64,000 nucleotides of DNA from Mycobacterium barrassiae (GCF_025822765.1 NZ_JACKUK010000023.1:701535-765534), one strand, 5' to 3'; shown: positions 15,356 through 24,119, numbered from the stretch's first letter. Translations and numbers: made by a program. Notes: generated by a model from the sequence alone, not told the origin.

Positions 15356-16156
15356 ATGTCTGAACCGACTTCTGAGTACGCCGACCTCACCGAGATGTTC
15401 CGCCATTTGGCGACCCTCGATGAAGGTTCCCCGGCGTACCGGCGTCAACGCGACGCCATCATCGAGCGAGGTCTTCCGCTCGCCAATCACATCGCACGGC
15501 GCTTCCGAAACCGTGGCGAGCCGGTCGACGATCTCATCCAGGCGGCCCGCGTGGGCCTGGTCAACGCCGTCAACCGCTTCGACCCCGAGAACGGCTCCGA
15601 TTTCCTGGCGTTCGCTGTGCCGACGATGATGGGCGAGGTGCGCCGCCATTTCCGTGACTACGGCTGGGCGGTGAAGGTGCCGCGCCGGCTGAAAGATCTT
15701 CAGAGCCAGATGGTCAGGGCCCGCGGCGAACTGTCACAAGAGCTCGGCCGCGCGCCGACGCCCTCCGAGATCGCGAAACACCTTGGCATCGAACGGGAAT
15801 CGGTGATCGAAGCGACGATTGCGAGCAGCAACTACACCACGCTGTCGACCGACGTGCAGGCCGGGCCGGACGCCGAGTATCGGGCCATCGGCGACACGAT
15901 CGGCGATGTCGACCCCAACCTGGACAAGGTCGTCGACCTCGAGACGGTGCGTCCGCTGATCGCCGCCCTGCCGGATCGCGAGCAGACCGTGTTGACGCTG
16001 CGGTTCTTCGAGAACCTGACCCAGACGCAGATCGCCGAGCGGATGGGCTACTCACAGATGCACGTGTCGCGGCTCATCGCCAAGGCCCTCAACACCCTGC
16101 GGGAGCAGGTCCGCGAACCGGAGCGAGCCGACGCCCGCGAACTGGTGTCCGCCTGA
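15356..16156 (+). CDS. SigB/SigF/SigG-family alternative sigma factor
   Basis: This 266-residue sigma-70 family protein is of the SigF (general stress/sporulation) group. Region 2 is LANHIARRFRNRGEPVDDLIQAARVGLVNAVNRFDPENGSDFLAFAVPTMMGEVRRHFRDYGW, region 3 reads RAPTPSEIAKHLGI, and region 4 reads LPDREQTVLTLRFFENLTQTQIAERMGYSQMHVSRLIAKAL. In the core sigF locus an anti-sigma factor (RsbW/UsfX) gene lies upstream; here there is none, so this is probably a paralogue controlled elsewhere. A perfect SigF-type promoter precedes it. The MMPL-FHA gene follows after 85 bases on the same strand. ATG at 15326 is an alternative start. Confidence 0.92.
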   Translation: MSEPTSEYADLTEMFRHLATLDEGSPAYRRQRDAIIERGLPLANHIARRFRNRGEPVDDLIQAARVGLVNAVNRFDPENGSDFLAFAVPTMMGEVRRHFRDYGWAVKVPRRLKDLQSQMVRARGELSQELGRAPTPSEIAKHLGIERESVIEATIASSNYTTLSTDVQAGPDAEYRAIGDTIGDVDPNLDKVVDLETVRPLIAALPDREQTVLTLRFFENLTQTQIAERMGYSQMHVSRLIAKALNTLREQVREPERADARELVSA

Positions 16157-16241
16157 TCTCCTAAACCCCGCCCGACCAGCCTCGACGCGGGGCCGCGCCG
16201 GCCTTTAGAAAGTGCCAAGGTCCGCACCGCACCCTTCTTGC

Positions 16242-19200
16242 ATGTCTTTTGTCGGGTTGCTGGTGAAGCTGATGCGTAGCGGCATCTTGACGCGCTTGGC
16301 CGCATTCACCGTGCGGTCCCCCAAGCTGGTGCTCGGCGCTGTGGTGGTTCTGCTCGGCGTCAGCATCGTCATCGGCGGCGGGGTCTCCGACAAGCTCGCC
16401 GTGGGCGGCTACAACGCCCCGTCATCGGAGTCGACGCACGCGGCCGAGGTCATGGACCAGAACTTCGGCACGACCGCGAACCTGGTCATCCAACTGCTGC
16501 CGCGGGAAGGCACCATCGACGACCCCCAGTCGCTCGATGTCGCCGGTCAGGTGACGGACCAGATCAAGGCGGAGCCGGACGCGAAGGTGACGCGTTCGTT
16601 CACCGACAAGTCGGCCACCGACCTGCGCAGCCGCGACGGTCGCTCCGGTCTGATCCTCGTTCACGTCAGCGGCACCGCGGATGAGGCCGCCGACACCGCG
16701 AAGGAGTTGATCGCCGGACTGCCCGACAACCCGAATGTCGAGGTGCGCGCCGGCGGCACCCTCGGCGTCCAGCAGGAGATCCGCGCCAAGGTCAAGAACG
16801 ACATCAAGATCAGCGAAAGCATCGCATTGCCGGTCTCGTTGGCAGTGCTGGTCATCGTTTTCGGCGGGCTCATCGCCGCATTTCTGCCGATCGCCGTCGG
16901 TATCACCTCGATCGTCACCACGCTGCTCGTACTCGTGCTGATGACCACGGTCACCGAGGTGTCGACGCATGCGCTGACGGTCGCCACGGCCTTCGGTCTC
17001 GGCTTGTCCATCGACTTCGGCCTGCTGATGGTGTCGCGGTTCCGGGAGGAGCGCGCCAGCGGCAAGGATCACCAGGCGGCGATCATCGCGACGGTCGCCA
17101 CCGCCGGCCGCACGATCATCTTCAGCGCCGCGACGGTCACCCTGGCCATGATGTCGCTGCTGGTGTTTCCCACGTACTTCCTACGGTCGGTGGGCATCGC
17201 CGCGAGCGCGACCGTCGTTTTGTCTGCATTGAGCGCCATCGTCGTGCTGCCCGCGATGCTCGCCATGCTGGGGACGCGCATCGACTCGCTGGCCATCATC
17301 AAGCGCAAGACTCCGCCGTCGGCCGATTCCATGTTCTGGCGGCGGTTCGCGGAAAAGGTCATCCAGAAACCGCTCACGTATGCCCTGCCGGTCGTCGTGG
17401 TGCTCATCGCCCTCGGAGTCCCGTTCCTGAAGGTGCAATTCACCAACCCCGATGAGCGCGCGCTGCCCACCGACTCCAACGCGCGCCAGGTGGCCGAGTC
17501 GCTGCAGCGCGACTACCCCCTCGACCCGTCGCAGGCGATCACGTTGGTGACGCAGAACGACGCAGCCTCGCTGGATGCCCTCGCCGCCGAAGTGTCCGGT
17601 ATGGACGACGTGGTTCTGGTGGACGGTTCGATCGGACGGTTCGAACGAGGCGCACGTGTCGCCCCCGCGCCGCCGGGCGAGGCCAACGGCGCCGCCTACG
17701 CGCTGGCTTACCTTGCGGTGGATGCGGATTCGGAAATCGCTGAACACCTCGTGCACGACATCCGCGCGAAGATCACCGACAAGCGGGTCGAGGTGGGCGG
17801 ACCGACCGCCACGCTCCTCGACAGCAGGCACGCCATCGCCGAGCGGCTGCCGTGGGCGATCGGATTGATCGCGGTCTTCACCTTCATCCTGCTGTTTCTG
17901 TTCACCGGCAGCGTCGTCGTGCCCATGAAGGCGCTGCTGCTGAACCTGCTGGTGCTGTCCGGCGTCCTCGGCGTCATGGTGTGGATCTTCCAGGACGGGC
18001 ACCTGTCATCGCTGCTGGGATTCACCCCGGCGCCGCTGAACCTGTCGATGGTAGTTCTGCTCTGCGCCATCGCATTCAGCCTTTCCGTCGACTATGAGAT
18101 CTTCCTGCTGAGCCGGATAAAGGAAGCCCGCGACTCGGGGATGTCGAACAACGAAGCGATCGTCGTCGGACTCGGTCGGGTCGGCCGGATCGTCACCAGC
18201 GCAGCGCTTCTGCTGACAATCACGCTGGTGTCGTTCGCCAACGGCATGTCGTTCATGAAGATGTTCGGCATCGGCACGGCGCTGGCCGTCGTAATCGACG
18301 CGACCATCATTCGCGGAGTCGTCGTGCCGGCATTCCTGCGCGTCGCAGGCGAACTCAACTGGTGGGCGCCGAAACCATTGCGGTGGCTGCACTCCCGTAT
18401 CGGTATCAGCGAAGCGCTGTCGTTCGCCGTCGATGAGGTGACGTCGGAGGTGCCGCACCGCACCGCGGACGCGCTGCCCGCAGAGCTGCTCCGCACCCTG
18501 GCCGTCAAGCGCGCCGAGCTGGCGGGGCGGGTCCAGGTGGTGTCCGGACAGCACCTGGTGGCGAACGTGAACGGCACCGTGATCGTGGTCGCCAACCGCA
18601 GTTCGTTGTCCCAGCAGGCCATGGCCGCGCAGCAGATGTCGCATCTCGTCGAGATCGTGCGGCGGACCGAGCCCGAGATGTTGGCGTATGCGTTCTCGCA
18701 GCTCACCCGCAGCACCACGTGGAGCCGAGATCTGGCAGAGGTCGGCGTCGTGATTCCGACGGCCAAAGGCCTGGAGATCTTCCTGTGCGGCGGGGTGACC
18801 GTGACGCTCGACAACGGCACAAGCGTCACCCAGATCGAAGGACGCAACCGCTGCCTGCACCGTTCCGTTCAGGTCCCCGGCGTCGCGGCGGTGGTCAGCG
18901 TCGACGAGCTCGGTAAGCGGCCCGCCGTGGCGCCGCCGCATCGCAACGACGCCTACGCGCTCGCCGATGGCGTCGTGCACGGCCGGGGTGCGGTGGTGTG
19001 GTCGACGGACGCCGCGCCTGCCCCTGCGCCCGCGGGGCCGGCACCGGTCGCGACTCCCTTCTCGGGTCCCTCCTCGAGTCCCCTCTCGACCAAGCCGACG
19101 CAGGAGTTCTCGGTGCCCACCCAGTGGGTGGTCCTCGATGACAATTCCCGGCTGCGGATCGACCGTGACTGCGTCATCGGCCGGGACCCACACGGTTCGA

Positions 19201-19502
19201 GTGCCGCGCGCGAAGGTCTTCGGCCGCTGCGCATCGACGACAGCTCGGGCCTGATGTCTCGCGCCCACATGGAGATTCGCATCGTCGACGGCGAACTGGT
19301 GGTCCTCGACCGCAACTCGACCAACGGCGTGCTGATGCGCGAACCGGGTCAGCAGATCTGGACGCGCCTTGTGCCGTGGCAGCCGGTGGTCTTCCGGGCC
19401 GGCGCGTCGGTGCGCGTCGGTGGGCGGACCCTTCATGTCGAGTCGGCCGACGAGCGTACGCGCCGGCTGACACCCGTGTACGCCCCCGCGATATCGGCCT
19501 AG
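16242..19502 (+). CDS. MMPL/RND transporter fused to a C-terminal FHA domain
   Basis: This is a 1086-residue inner-membrane protein. Two RND/MMPL halves (TM1 near residue 30, clusters near 200-350 and 540-690) carry the proton-relay positions LSIDFGLLMVSRFREE (Asp-Phe, not Asp-Tyr) and LSVDYEIFLLSRIKE (Asp-Tyr). After the last helix comes a cytoplasmic region of about 200 residues, a Pro/Ala/Ser linker (about 923-953) and an FHA domain. The FHA domain has all its hallmark residues: IGRDPHG (about 976), SRAHMEI (about 1005) and NSTNG (about 1024). FHA domains bind phosphothreonine, so transport may be gated by Ser/Thr kinases. Substrate unknown; no MmpS partner. Alternative starts are 16212 (GTG) and 16272 (ATG). 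Confidence 0.93.
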   Translation: MSFVGLLVKLMRSGILTRLAAFTVRSPKLVLGAVVVLLGVSIVIGGGVSDKLAVGGYNAPSSESTHAAEVMDQNFGTTANLVIQLLPREGTIDDPQSLDVAGQVTDQIKAEPDAKVTRSFTDKSATDLRSRDGRSGLILVHVSGTADEAADTAKELIAGLPDNPNVEVRAGGTLGVQQEIRAKVKNDIKISESIALPVSLAVLVIVFGGLIAAFLPIAVGITSIVTTLLVLVLMTTVTEVSTHALTVATAFGLGLSIDFGLLMVSRFREERASGKDHQAAIIATVATAGRTIIFSAATVTLAMMSLLVFPTYFLRSVGIAASATVVLSALSAIVVLPAMLAMLGTRIDSLAIIKRKTPPSADSMFWRRFAEKVIQKPLTYALPVVVVLIALGVPFLKVQFTNPDERALPTDSNARQVAESLQRDYPLDPSQAITLVTQNDAASLDALAAEVSGMDDVVLVDGSIGRFERGARVAPAPPGEANGAAYALAYLAVDADSEIAEHLVHDIRAKITDKRVEVGGPTATLLDSRHAIAERLPWAIGLIAVFTFILLFLFTGSVVVPMKALLLNLLVLSGVLGVMVWIFQDGHLSSLLGFTPAPLNLSMVVLLCAIAFSLSVDYEIFLLSRIKEARDSGMSNNEAIVVGLGRVGRIVTSAALLLTITLVSFANGMSFMKMFGIGTALAVVIDATIIRGVVVPAFLRVAGELNWWAPKPLRWLHSRIGISEALSFAVDEVTSEVPHRTADALPAELLRTLAVKRAELAGRVQVVSGQHLVANVNGTVIVVANRSSLSQQAMAAQQMSHLVEIVRRTEPEMLAYAFSQLTRSTTWSRDLAEVGVVIPTAKGLEIFLCGGVTVTLDNGTSVTQIEGRNRCLHRSVQVPGVAAVVSVDELGKRPAVAPPHRNDAYALADGVVHGRGAVVWSTDAAPAPAPAGPAPVATPFSGPSSSPLSTKPTQEFSVPTQWVVLDDNSRLRIDRDCVIGRDPHGSSAAREGLRPLRIDDSSGLMSRAHMEIRIVDGELVVLDRNSTNGVLMREPGQQIWTRLVPWQPVVFRAGASVRVGGRTLHVESADERTRRLTPVYAPAISA

Positions 19503-19522
19503 CACCCAACGGCTCCTACCCG

Positions 19523-19579
19523 CGAGAGTGCACTCACGGTTGTTGTCGCCGCCTCACAACAGCCATGAGTGCACTCTCG
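19523..19579. repeat. Long imperfect inverted repeat (24-base arms)
   Basis: Arms 19523-19546 and 19556-19579 pair with two mismatches over 24 bases around a 9-base loop. Each arm contains the self-palindrome GAGTGCACTC. It lies 20 bases after the MMPL-FHA stop and 70 bases before the next gene on the same strand. It may act as a terminator or RNA-processing signal, or be a copy of a dispersed palindromic element. The sequence does not recur elsewhere in this window. Confidence 0.75.
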
Positions 19580-19649
19580 ACGATGAGTTTCGCCGCCGCG
19601 GCTGGTCTCTATCTCCGACACACCATCAACCGCACTTCAGGGGAGCCTC

Positions 19650-20249
19650 ATGACCGCCACGTACACCTTCGACGTCTTCTCCAGCCTGGACGGGTTCGGC
19701 GGCGTCAACGGCGGGGACTGGGGCGGCTACTGGGGCAAGCAGGGCCCCGAACTGCTCGACCATCGTCTCTCGCTGTACGACCAGGATCAACGAATGGTGT
19801 TCGGTGCCAATACGTATCGGTTGTTCGCGCAGATGGTGGCCGAGAGCACCGAGGAGTCAGACGTACGCGATCCCTGGGTCACCCGGATGCGGCACCTACC
19901 GACCATCGTGGTGTCGTCGACCTTGGAGGCGCCCCTCGACTGGCCCCACGCGACGGTCGTGAGCGGTGATGCCGTCGACGTCGTCGCCCGACTCAAGGAA
20001 GAGTCGCAGGTCCCGTTGCGGTCACACGGCAGCCTGTCGATGAACCGTGCGCTGATGGCTGCCGGCCTGGTCGACCGCCTTCAGGTCACGGTCTTCCCGG
20101 TGATCACCGGTCAGACCGGTGATGATCCGATCCTTGCCGGCGCCGCCGACTTCGACCTCGAGCTGATCGAAAGCCGAACGCTCGACGGCGACATCCAGGA
20201 ACTCGTCTACCGGCCCACCCTGCACACAGCGCACAGCGGCCGGGGCTGA
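19650..20249 (+). CDS. Dihydrofolate reductase / RibD C-terminal family protein
   Basis: This 199-residue protein begins YTFDVFSSLDGFGG, the N-terminal strand of RibD_C/DHFR-like reductases, followed by RMVFGANTYRLFAQM, TIVVSSTLEAPL, LRSHGSLSMNRALMAAGLVDRLQVTVFPVITG. The last block is the most diagnostic part of the family. Members are NADPH-dependent reductases of uncertain substrate and seldom true DHFRs. The ATG is preceded by AGGGGAGCCTC. A strong hairpin starts inside its last codons. Confidence 0.85.
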   Translation: MTATYTFDVFSSLDGFGGVNGGDWGGYWGKQGPELLDHRLSLYDQDQRMVFGANTYRLFAQMVAESTEESDVRDPWVTRMRHLPTIVVSSTLEAPLDWPHATVVSGDAVDVVARLKEESQVPLRSHGSLSMNRALMAAGLVDRLQVTVFPVITGQTGDDPILAGAADFDLELIESRTLDGDIQELVYRPTLHTAHSGRG

Positions 20250-20268
20250 GGCTGCCCGGCCGCTGTGC
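20231..20268. terminator. Bidirectional terminator hairpin
   Basis: GCACAGCGGCCGGG (20231-20244) and its perfect complement (20255-20268) form a 14-bp GC-rich stem with a 10-base loop. The stem covers the stop codon of the DHFR-like gene and ends 12 bases before the stop of the convergent hydrolase gene. No T-tract is present, as usual for mycobacterial intrinsic terminators. Confidence 0.8.
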
Positions 20269-20280
20269 ATAGGGGGTGTG

Positions 20281-22047
20281 TCAGTAGTCGGCGGCCGCCT
20301 TCTGAACGACGACGTCGAGTTCTTCGGCGAGCAGAAACCGCTCGGCAACAAGCGATTCGGCCGCACGTCGCGCTGCGGCGACGTAGTCCTCACGGGACGG
20401 ATACCGGTCGGTGACCGACGGACGTCCCGGCGGGAATGCCACCTTGCTGCCGACCCGCTCATAGAGGACATCGGGCAACTCGTCGATGTGGCGGCGCGGG
20501 TTCCACCCCGTGTATGCGGCCAACGGCGCGGCGACCGAGGGCAGCCGGATGCCGGCCACCTCGTTACCGTCTTCGTCGACCGCCGACACCAGGTCGACGT
20601 ACGGCGCGCCCAGTTTGATCGGCCAGCGGCCGATTCCACGATCGGCATCGGGGCCCAGGTCGATGTCCCGCGTGTACGGAAGCGCCGACGGATCGGGGGC
20701 CGCGATGTGGCTGAACAGCGACAGGACTTCCTTGCGGGCCACCGCCGTGCCGTCGCTGGTCCGCGGCACCTTGCTCGGCGGAGGCTCGACACCTTCGCAG
20801 ACCCAGTCCTCGAGCGCCGCGAACAGGGCCCGGTTCACGGGCGTGACGTCGAGGCGGTGCACCGGGTTGGCCGTCGGGAACGCCTCCTTGAGCTTGCTGC
20901 TCCCGAAGTGGTCGGTGCTGGCCAACAGGTACGTGCGGACATCGGGATCCTCGGGCAAGTCCGCACCCGTGACCGGGTCGACGTGCAGCAGTGCGCCGCC
21001 GCTCTGCCAGTACTCTGTCGCACTGTTGGTGAAGATCGTCTTCGGCACACCGCCCAATTGACGTTGCCGCGCAAGCAGTTCGGCGGCCGCGAAAGGCGCC
21101 ACATTTCCGAAACCGTTGACCTGAGCCACCGAGGGCTGCGCATACCGGTGGTTGAACTCACCGGTGGCCGCACTGGCGGACTCGCTGAAGACGCCGTCGA
21201 AGACGGCCATGCCGGTCTCATCGATGTTGAGTCCGTCGGCGAGGAACTGGCGCAGGAGCCGTCCGGCCTGTGAGACTCCATAGGCGAAGGCGTGCTCGAT
21301 GCCGTCACTTCGAAGATGCGCCACGATGTCGCGGATGGCCAGCATGCCGCAGCCGACGACGGGGGTCCGCGCCGTCCGGTACACCAGCTCGTACCAGTGG
21401 AAGGGCCTGAAGCCGCCGTCGAGTTCCAGATGCGTCTCGTCGGTGAATCGCCAACGGTCCCTTGGGATGACGGTGGGCTCGGCGTCCGGCGAGGTGCGCA
21501 CGCTCAGCACGGCGTCGGGGTCGTCGACGTCAACGGTCGGGTAGTCGGTGAAGGTGAACAACGCCTCGGCGCCGGCGGGCAGTGCGTCGATCTCGGGCAC
21601 CGTGAAGCTGAGCGGGTGGTCCGCGCTGGCGCTGTCCGATCGCCATTCCAGGCGCATGAATCCCGGCGGCACGTCGGCGTGAGGGACGGACATGCCAAGG
21701 ATTGCCGGCCCGCGCTGCACATCCCACTGCCAACCACACGACGCGATGGTGTAGCCGCGGTTGAGCAGGAAGTCGTTCTTCAGCCACGGCGCAAGGGTCG
21801 GTACGCCGCGATTCGGTACGACGAAGAGCAGCTTGCCGTTGCCCCCGTCGACCGGACGAAGAAGTTTCAGGTCGGCGTCGAACCGCACCAGGCTGTCGTC
21901 GTCGCGAGGTGCGAGCTCGAGGTCGACGATGCGCTCGTTGGCAAGCAACTCGGGATCGACGGCGAAATCGACCGTCGCCTCTACCCACTCGTAACGGTTG
22001 TCAGAGTGGGGATAAACCGTTTTGACGTGAACTGACTCGACGGTCAT
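20281..22047 (-). CDS. Alpha/beta hydrolase-domain protein (ABhydrolase_10-like), 588 aa
   Basis: This large hydrolase has an N-terminal beta-rich half (FAVDPELLANERIVDLELAPRDDDSLVRFDADLKLLRPVDG) and a C-terminal catalytic half with GVSQAGRLLRQFLADGLN, where the Ser of GxSxAGR is the likely nucleophile. The length and layout fit the PF20091-type group of actinobacterial and proteobacterial hydrolases, whose substrates are mostly unknown. The ATG at 22047 follows GAAGGAG; a GTG at 22053 is also in frame. It shares an 18-bp upstream motif with the next hydrolase gene, so the two may be co-regulated. Confidence 0.8.
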   Translation of the reverse strand: MTVESVHVKTVYPHSDNRYEWVEATVDFAVDPELLANERIVDLELAPRDDDSLVRFDADLKLLRPVDGGNGKLLFVVPNRGVPTLAPWLKNDFLLNRGYTIASCGWQWDVQRGPAILGMSVPHADVPPGFMRLEWRSDSASADHPLSFTVPEIDALPAGAEALFTFTDYPTVDVDDPDAVLSVRTSPDAEPTVIPRDRWRFTDETHLELDGGFRPFHWYELVYRTARTPVVGCGMLAIRDIVAHLRSDGIEHAFAYGVSQAGRLLRQFLADGLNIDETGMAVFDGVFSESASAATGEFNHRYAQPSVAQVNGFGNVAPFAAAELLARQRQLGGVPKTIFTNSATEYWQSGGALLHVDPVTGADLPEDPDVRTYLLASTDHFGSSKLKEAFPTANPVHRLDVTPVNRALFAALEDWVCEGVEPPPSKVPRTSDGTAVARKEVLSLFSHIAAPDPSALPYTRDIDLGPDADRGIGRWPIKLGAPYVDLVSAVDEDGNEVAGIRLPSVAAPLAAYTGWNPRRHIDELPDVLYERVGSKVAFPPGRPSVTDRYPSREDYVAAARRAAESLVAERFLLAEELDVVVQKAAADY

Positions 22048-22097
22048 TTCCACTCCTTCGGTTCGATGGTTGTTGGGTAGGAATTTGCGGGTAGGGG

Positions 22098-22115
22098 CTT
22101 GGAAGTTTCTTAACG
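22098..22115 (-). promoter_or_regulatory. Shared upstream motif, copy 1
   Basis: On the minus strand this reads CGTTAAGAAACTTCCAAG, 51-68 bases upstream of the 588-aa hydrolase start. The same 18 bases occur with one change at 23066-23083 upstream of the second hydrolase gene. Repetition at similar distances points to a common promoter or regulator site. Confidence 0.55.
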
Positions 22116-22128
22116 ACGGAATTCGGTG

Positions 22129-23022
22129 TCAGGCGACTGCGTGGAATCGGCGTGTGCCGGTGGTGGAGTCGATGAACTCGTCCAGGGCGGCGATCACGGT
22201 GTCGGGGCATTCCACCTGAGGCTGATGACCCGCACCTGGAATGACGTGGAGCATGCTGCCGGGAATTGCCTGGTGCGCCGAATGTGCGTGGGCGGCAGGG
22301 ATACAACGGTCTTGGTCGCCGAAGATGATCAGCGTCGGGAGGTCGGTCGGCAGTCGGTCCATCGCGCTGACCGCTTGGCCACGGTGGTCGACGACCGATC
22401 GAAGCGTCCGCAGGAACGCGGCCCTGCCCTGCCTGTCGGACAACGAAACCTGAGCGCGCAATGTCTCGCTGTAGCGGGTGGCCTCGCGACCCGAGGACAG
22501 TGCACGCTTGCGAAGCGCGGCACCGACTTTGACCGCCGGCCGGGAGCCGATCAGCGGAAGCACGAGTTCGGCACCGGGCAGCGACAACATCCGCAGCAGC
22601 AGCCCCAGGTCGGGACCGAGTCCGCCGCTGCTGACCAGGACCAGCCGTCGGCAGTATTCCTTGTGCTGATGGGCGAACTGCAGGGCCACCCCACCGCCGA
22701 ACGAGTGGCCGACGACCGTGGCCTCGCGGACGTTGAGGGCGTCGAGGAAGTCACGCAGCCAGACCGCGAACGCACCCAGCGAGTAGTCGCTGCGCGGCTT
22801 GTCGGACTGTCCGTGGCCGAGGAGATCAACGGCGATGACGCGGTACCGCAACGCGAGTGTGTCCACGACGTTGCGCCAGCAGTGCGAACTTCCGCCGATG
22901 CCGTGGATCAGCAAAAGCACGTCGCCTTCGCCCTCGTCGAGGTACGCCACCCGGTTGCCGTGCAAGGTCAACTTGCGAAGGTTCATCGTCGGCTCGGTGG
23001 CCGAGTCACTCACTGCTCTCAT
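22129..23022 (-). CDS. Alpha/beta fold hydrolase, 297 aa
   Basis: This classical alpha/beta hydrolase has LLLIHGIGGSSHCW (oxyanion HG), VVGHSFGGGVALQFAHQ (nucleophile Ser in GHSFGG), IIFGDQDRCIP (acid Asp) and PGAGHQPQVECPD (catalytic His). The pattern resembles meta-cleavage-product hydrolases and haloperoxidase-like esterases. The ATG at 23022 has AGGAGGAGACCA directly upstream. It lies upstream of the 588-aa hydrolase on the same strand, with 81 bases between and its own copy of the shared motif, so the two are separate but perhaps co-regulated units. Confidence 0.88.
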   Translation of the reverse strand: MRAVSDSATEPTMNLRKLTLHGNRVAYLDEGEGDVLLLIHGIGGSSHCWRNVVDTLALRYRVIAVDLLGHGQSDKPRSDYSLGAFAVWLRDFLDALNVREATVVGHSFGGGVALQFAHQHKEYCRRLVLVSSGGLGPDLGLLLRMLSLPGAELVLPLIGSRPAVKVGAALRKRALSSGREATRYSETLRAQVSLSDRQGRAAFLRTLRSVVDHRGQAVSAMDRLPTDLPTLIIFGDQDRCIPAAHAHSAHQAIPGSMLHVIPGAGHQPQVECPDTVIAALDEFIDSTTGTRRFHAVA

Positions 23023-23065
23023 TGGTCTCCTCCTTCCTGGTATGGAGGGAGGGTGCGGAGCCCTA

Positions 23066-23083
23066 CTTGGAAATTTCTTAACG
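23066..23083 (-). promoter_or_regulatory. Shared upstream motif, copy 2
   Basis: On the minus strand this reads CGTTAAGAAATTTCCAAG, 44-61 bases upstream of the 297-aa hydrolase start. It differs from copy 1 (22098-22115) at a single base, while the surrounding sequences are unrelated. Confidence 0.55.
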
Positions 23084-23144
23084 CACCCGTCAGACCTGCG
23101 GAAACTCCGCCTTTGGTCTGGTGCGGGTGTGCGACGCTACGACG

Positions 23145-24119
23145 ATGGCGGTGACGCACCTGCAAGGGAAAAGAGGCCGGATCAGGCGGGTAGGCGTGGT
23201 GCTCGCTGCCGCCGCCACGGTGCTCGCGCTGTGGTCCGCAGCCCCGGCCGCCGGCCAGGATTGCGACACACAGACGACGGCGTTCTCAGCTGCGTTCGAG
23301 GGGCTGCCCAACGACTTGAACGTCGTTCCCATCTGCCCCGCGGACATGGGAGCCGGATTCGACGACGTCGACGCGCAGTCCTCGACGCCGACCGCAGGCC
23401 GGGTCACCGACACCGGCATGTCCCCGGACATGGTCATCCTCGATGTGCTCGTGGCGACGCTCGAAGACGGCGAAGGTTACGTGGACGGGCTGTTCTCGCG
23501 TCTCGGGCCAGACGCCCGCGGCGGCGACGTCACCCTTGACGGCAAGCCGGTGCAGTACATCAACGTGCCGGGCGGTCCCACGGGTTACGCCTACGGCGCG
23601 GGCCAGACGGTCGTCGTCGGCTACGTCAAGGCGCCGCCGGGGCCACCATCGAGCAACTACGGTGCGCTGGCCGCACGGGACGCCTACACCCGCATTCTCG
23701 CCATCGCCACCGGTTCGCCGCTGCCCGACATCCCGCCGCCGGCCAACGGTCTCGACCAGTGGCCGCTGGCCCGCGGACACTTCACCACGCCGACCGATCC
23801 CGGGTGGGTCTACTTCCGGACCCCGACGGAAAAGGCCGGCGTCGACTCCTACTCCTGTGGGATCGCGCCGGGTGGCGGCCTGGCCGGCTGCGACTTCGTG
23901 CCGGACAGTGCGCCCGAGGGAACCAACCAGACCATCGTCGACGCGAGCGGCGCCCGCTACGTCCACTCCGAGACCGCCACGTTCACGCGCGATGTCGACG
24001 CACTGCCCGCCGGTGAACGCCTGGAGAACGGGCCCGCGGCATGCGGTTCGACCTATCAGGGCGCCGTGACCTGTCGGATCGGTGACCACAAGTTCGTCAC
24101 CAACGGCTTCCTCGAGTGA
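23145..24119 (+). CDS. Exported conserved mycobacterial protein, unknown function
   Basis: This 324-residue protein begins with a positively charged region and a hydrophobic signal (GKRGRIRRVGVVLAAAATVLALWSAAPAAGQ), with likely cleavage after AAG or APAAG. The mature part holds several Cys (DCDTQ, PICPAD, YSCGIAPGGGLAGC, AACGSTY, TCRIGDH), suggesting disulfides outside the membrane. I do not recognise a catalytic motif. The final segment (PAACGSTYQGAVTCRIGDHKFVTNGFLE) resembles C-termini of other secreted mycobacterial proteins of unknown role. The ATG at 23145 is chosen over 23121. Confidence 0.75.
   Translation: MAVTHLQGKRGRIRRVGVVLAAAATVLALWSAAPAAGQDCDTQTTAFSAAFEGLPNDLNVVPICPADMGAGFDDVDAQSSTPTAGRVTDTGMSPDMVILDVLVATLEDGEGYVDGLFSRLGPDARGGDVTLDGKPVQYINVPGGPTGYAYGAGQTVVVGYVKAPPGPPSSNYGALAARDAYTRILAIATGSPLPDIPPPANGLDQWPLARGHFTTPTDPGWVYFRTPTEKAGVDSYSCGIAPGGGLAGCDFVPDSAPEGTNQTIVDASGARYVHSETATFTRDVDALPAGERLENGPAACGSTYQGAVTCRIGDHKFVTNGFLE

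Noticed and set aside
18006-19505. 499-aa minus-strand open frame over the MMPL-FHA gene
   Set aside because: It is antisense to the FHA and linker coding sequence; no motif is recognisable and the composition is shadow-like.
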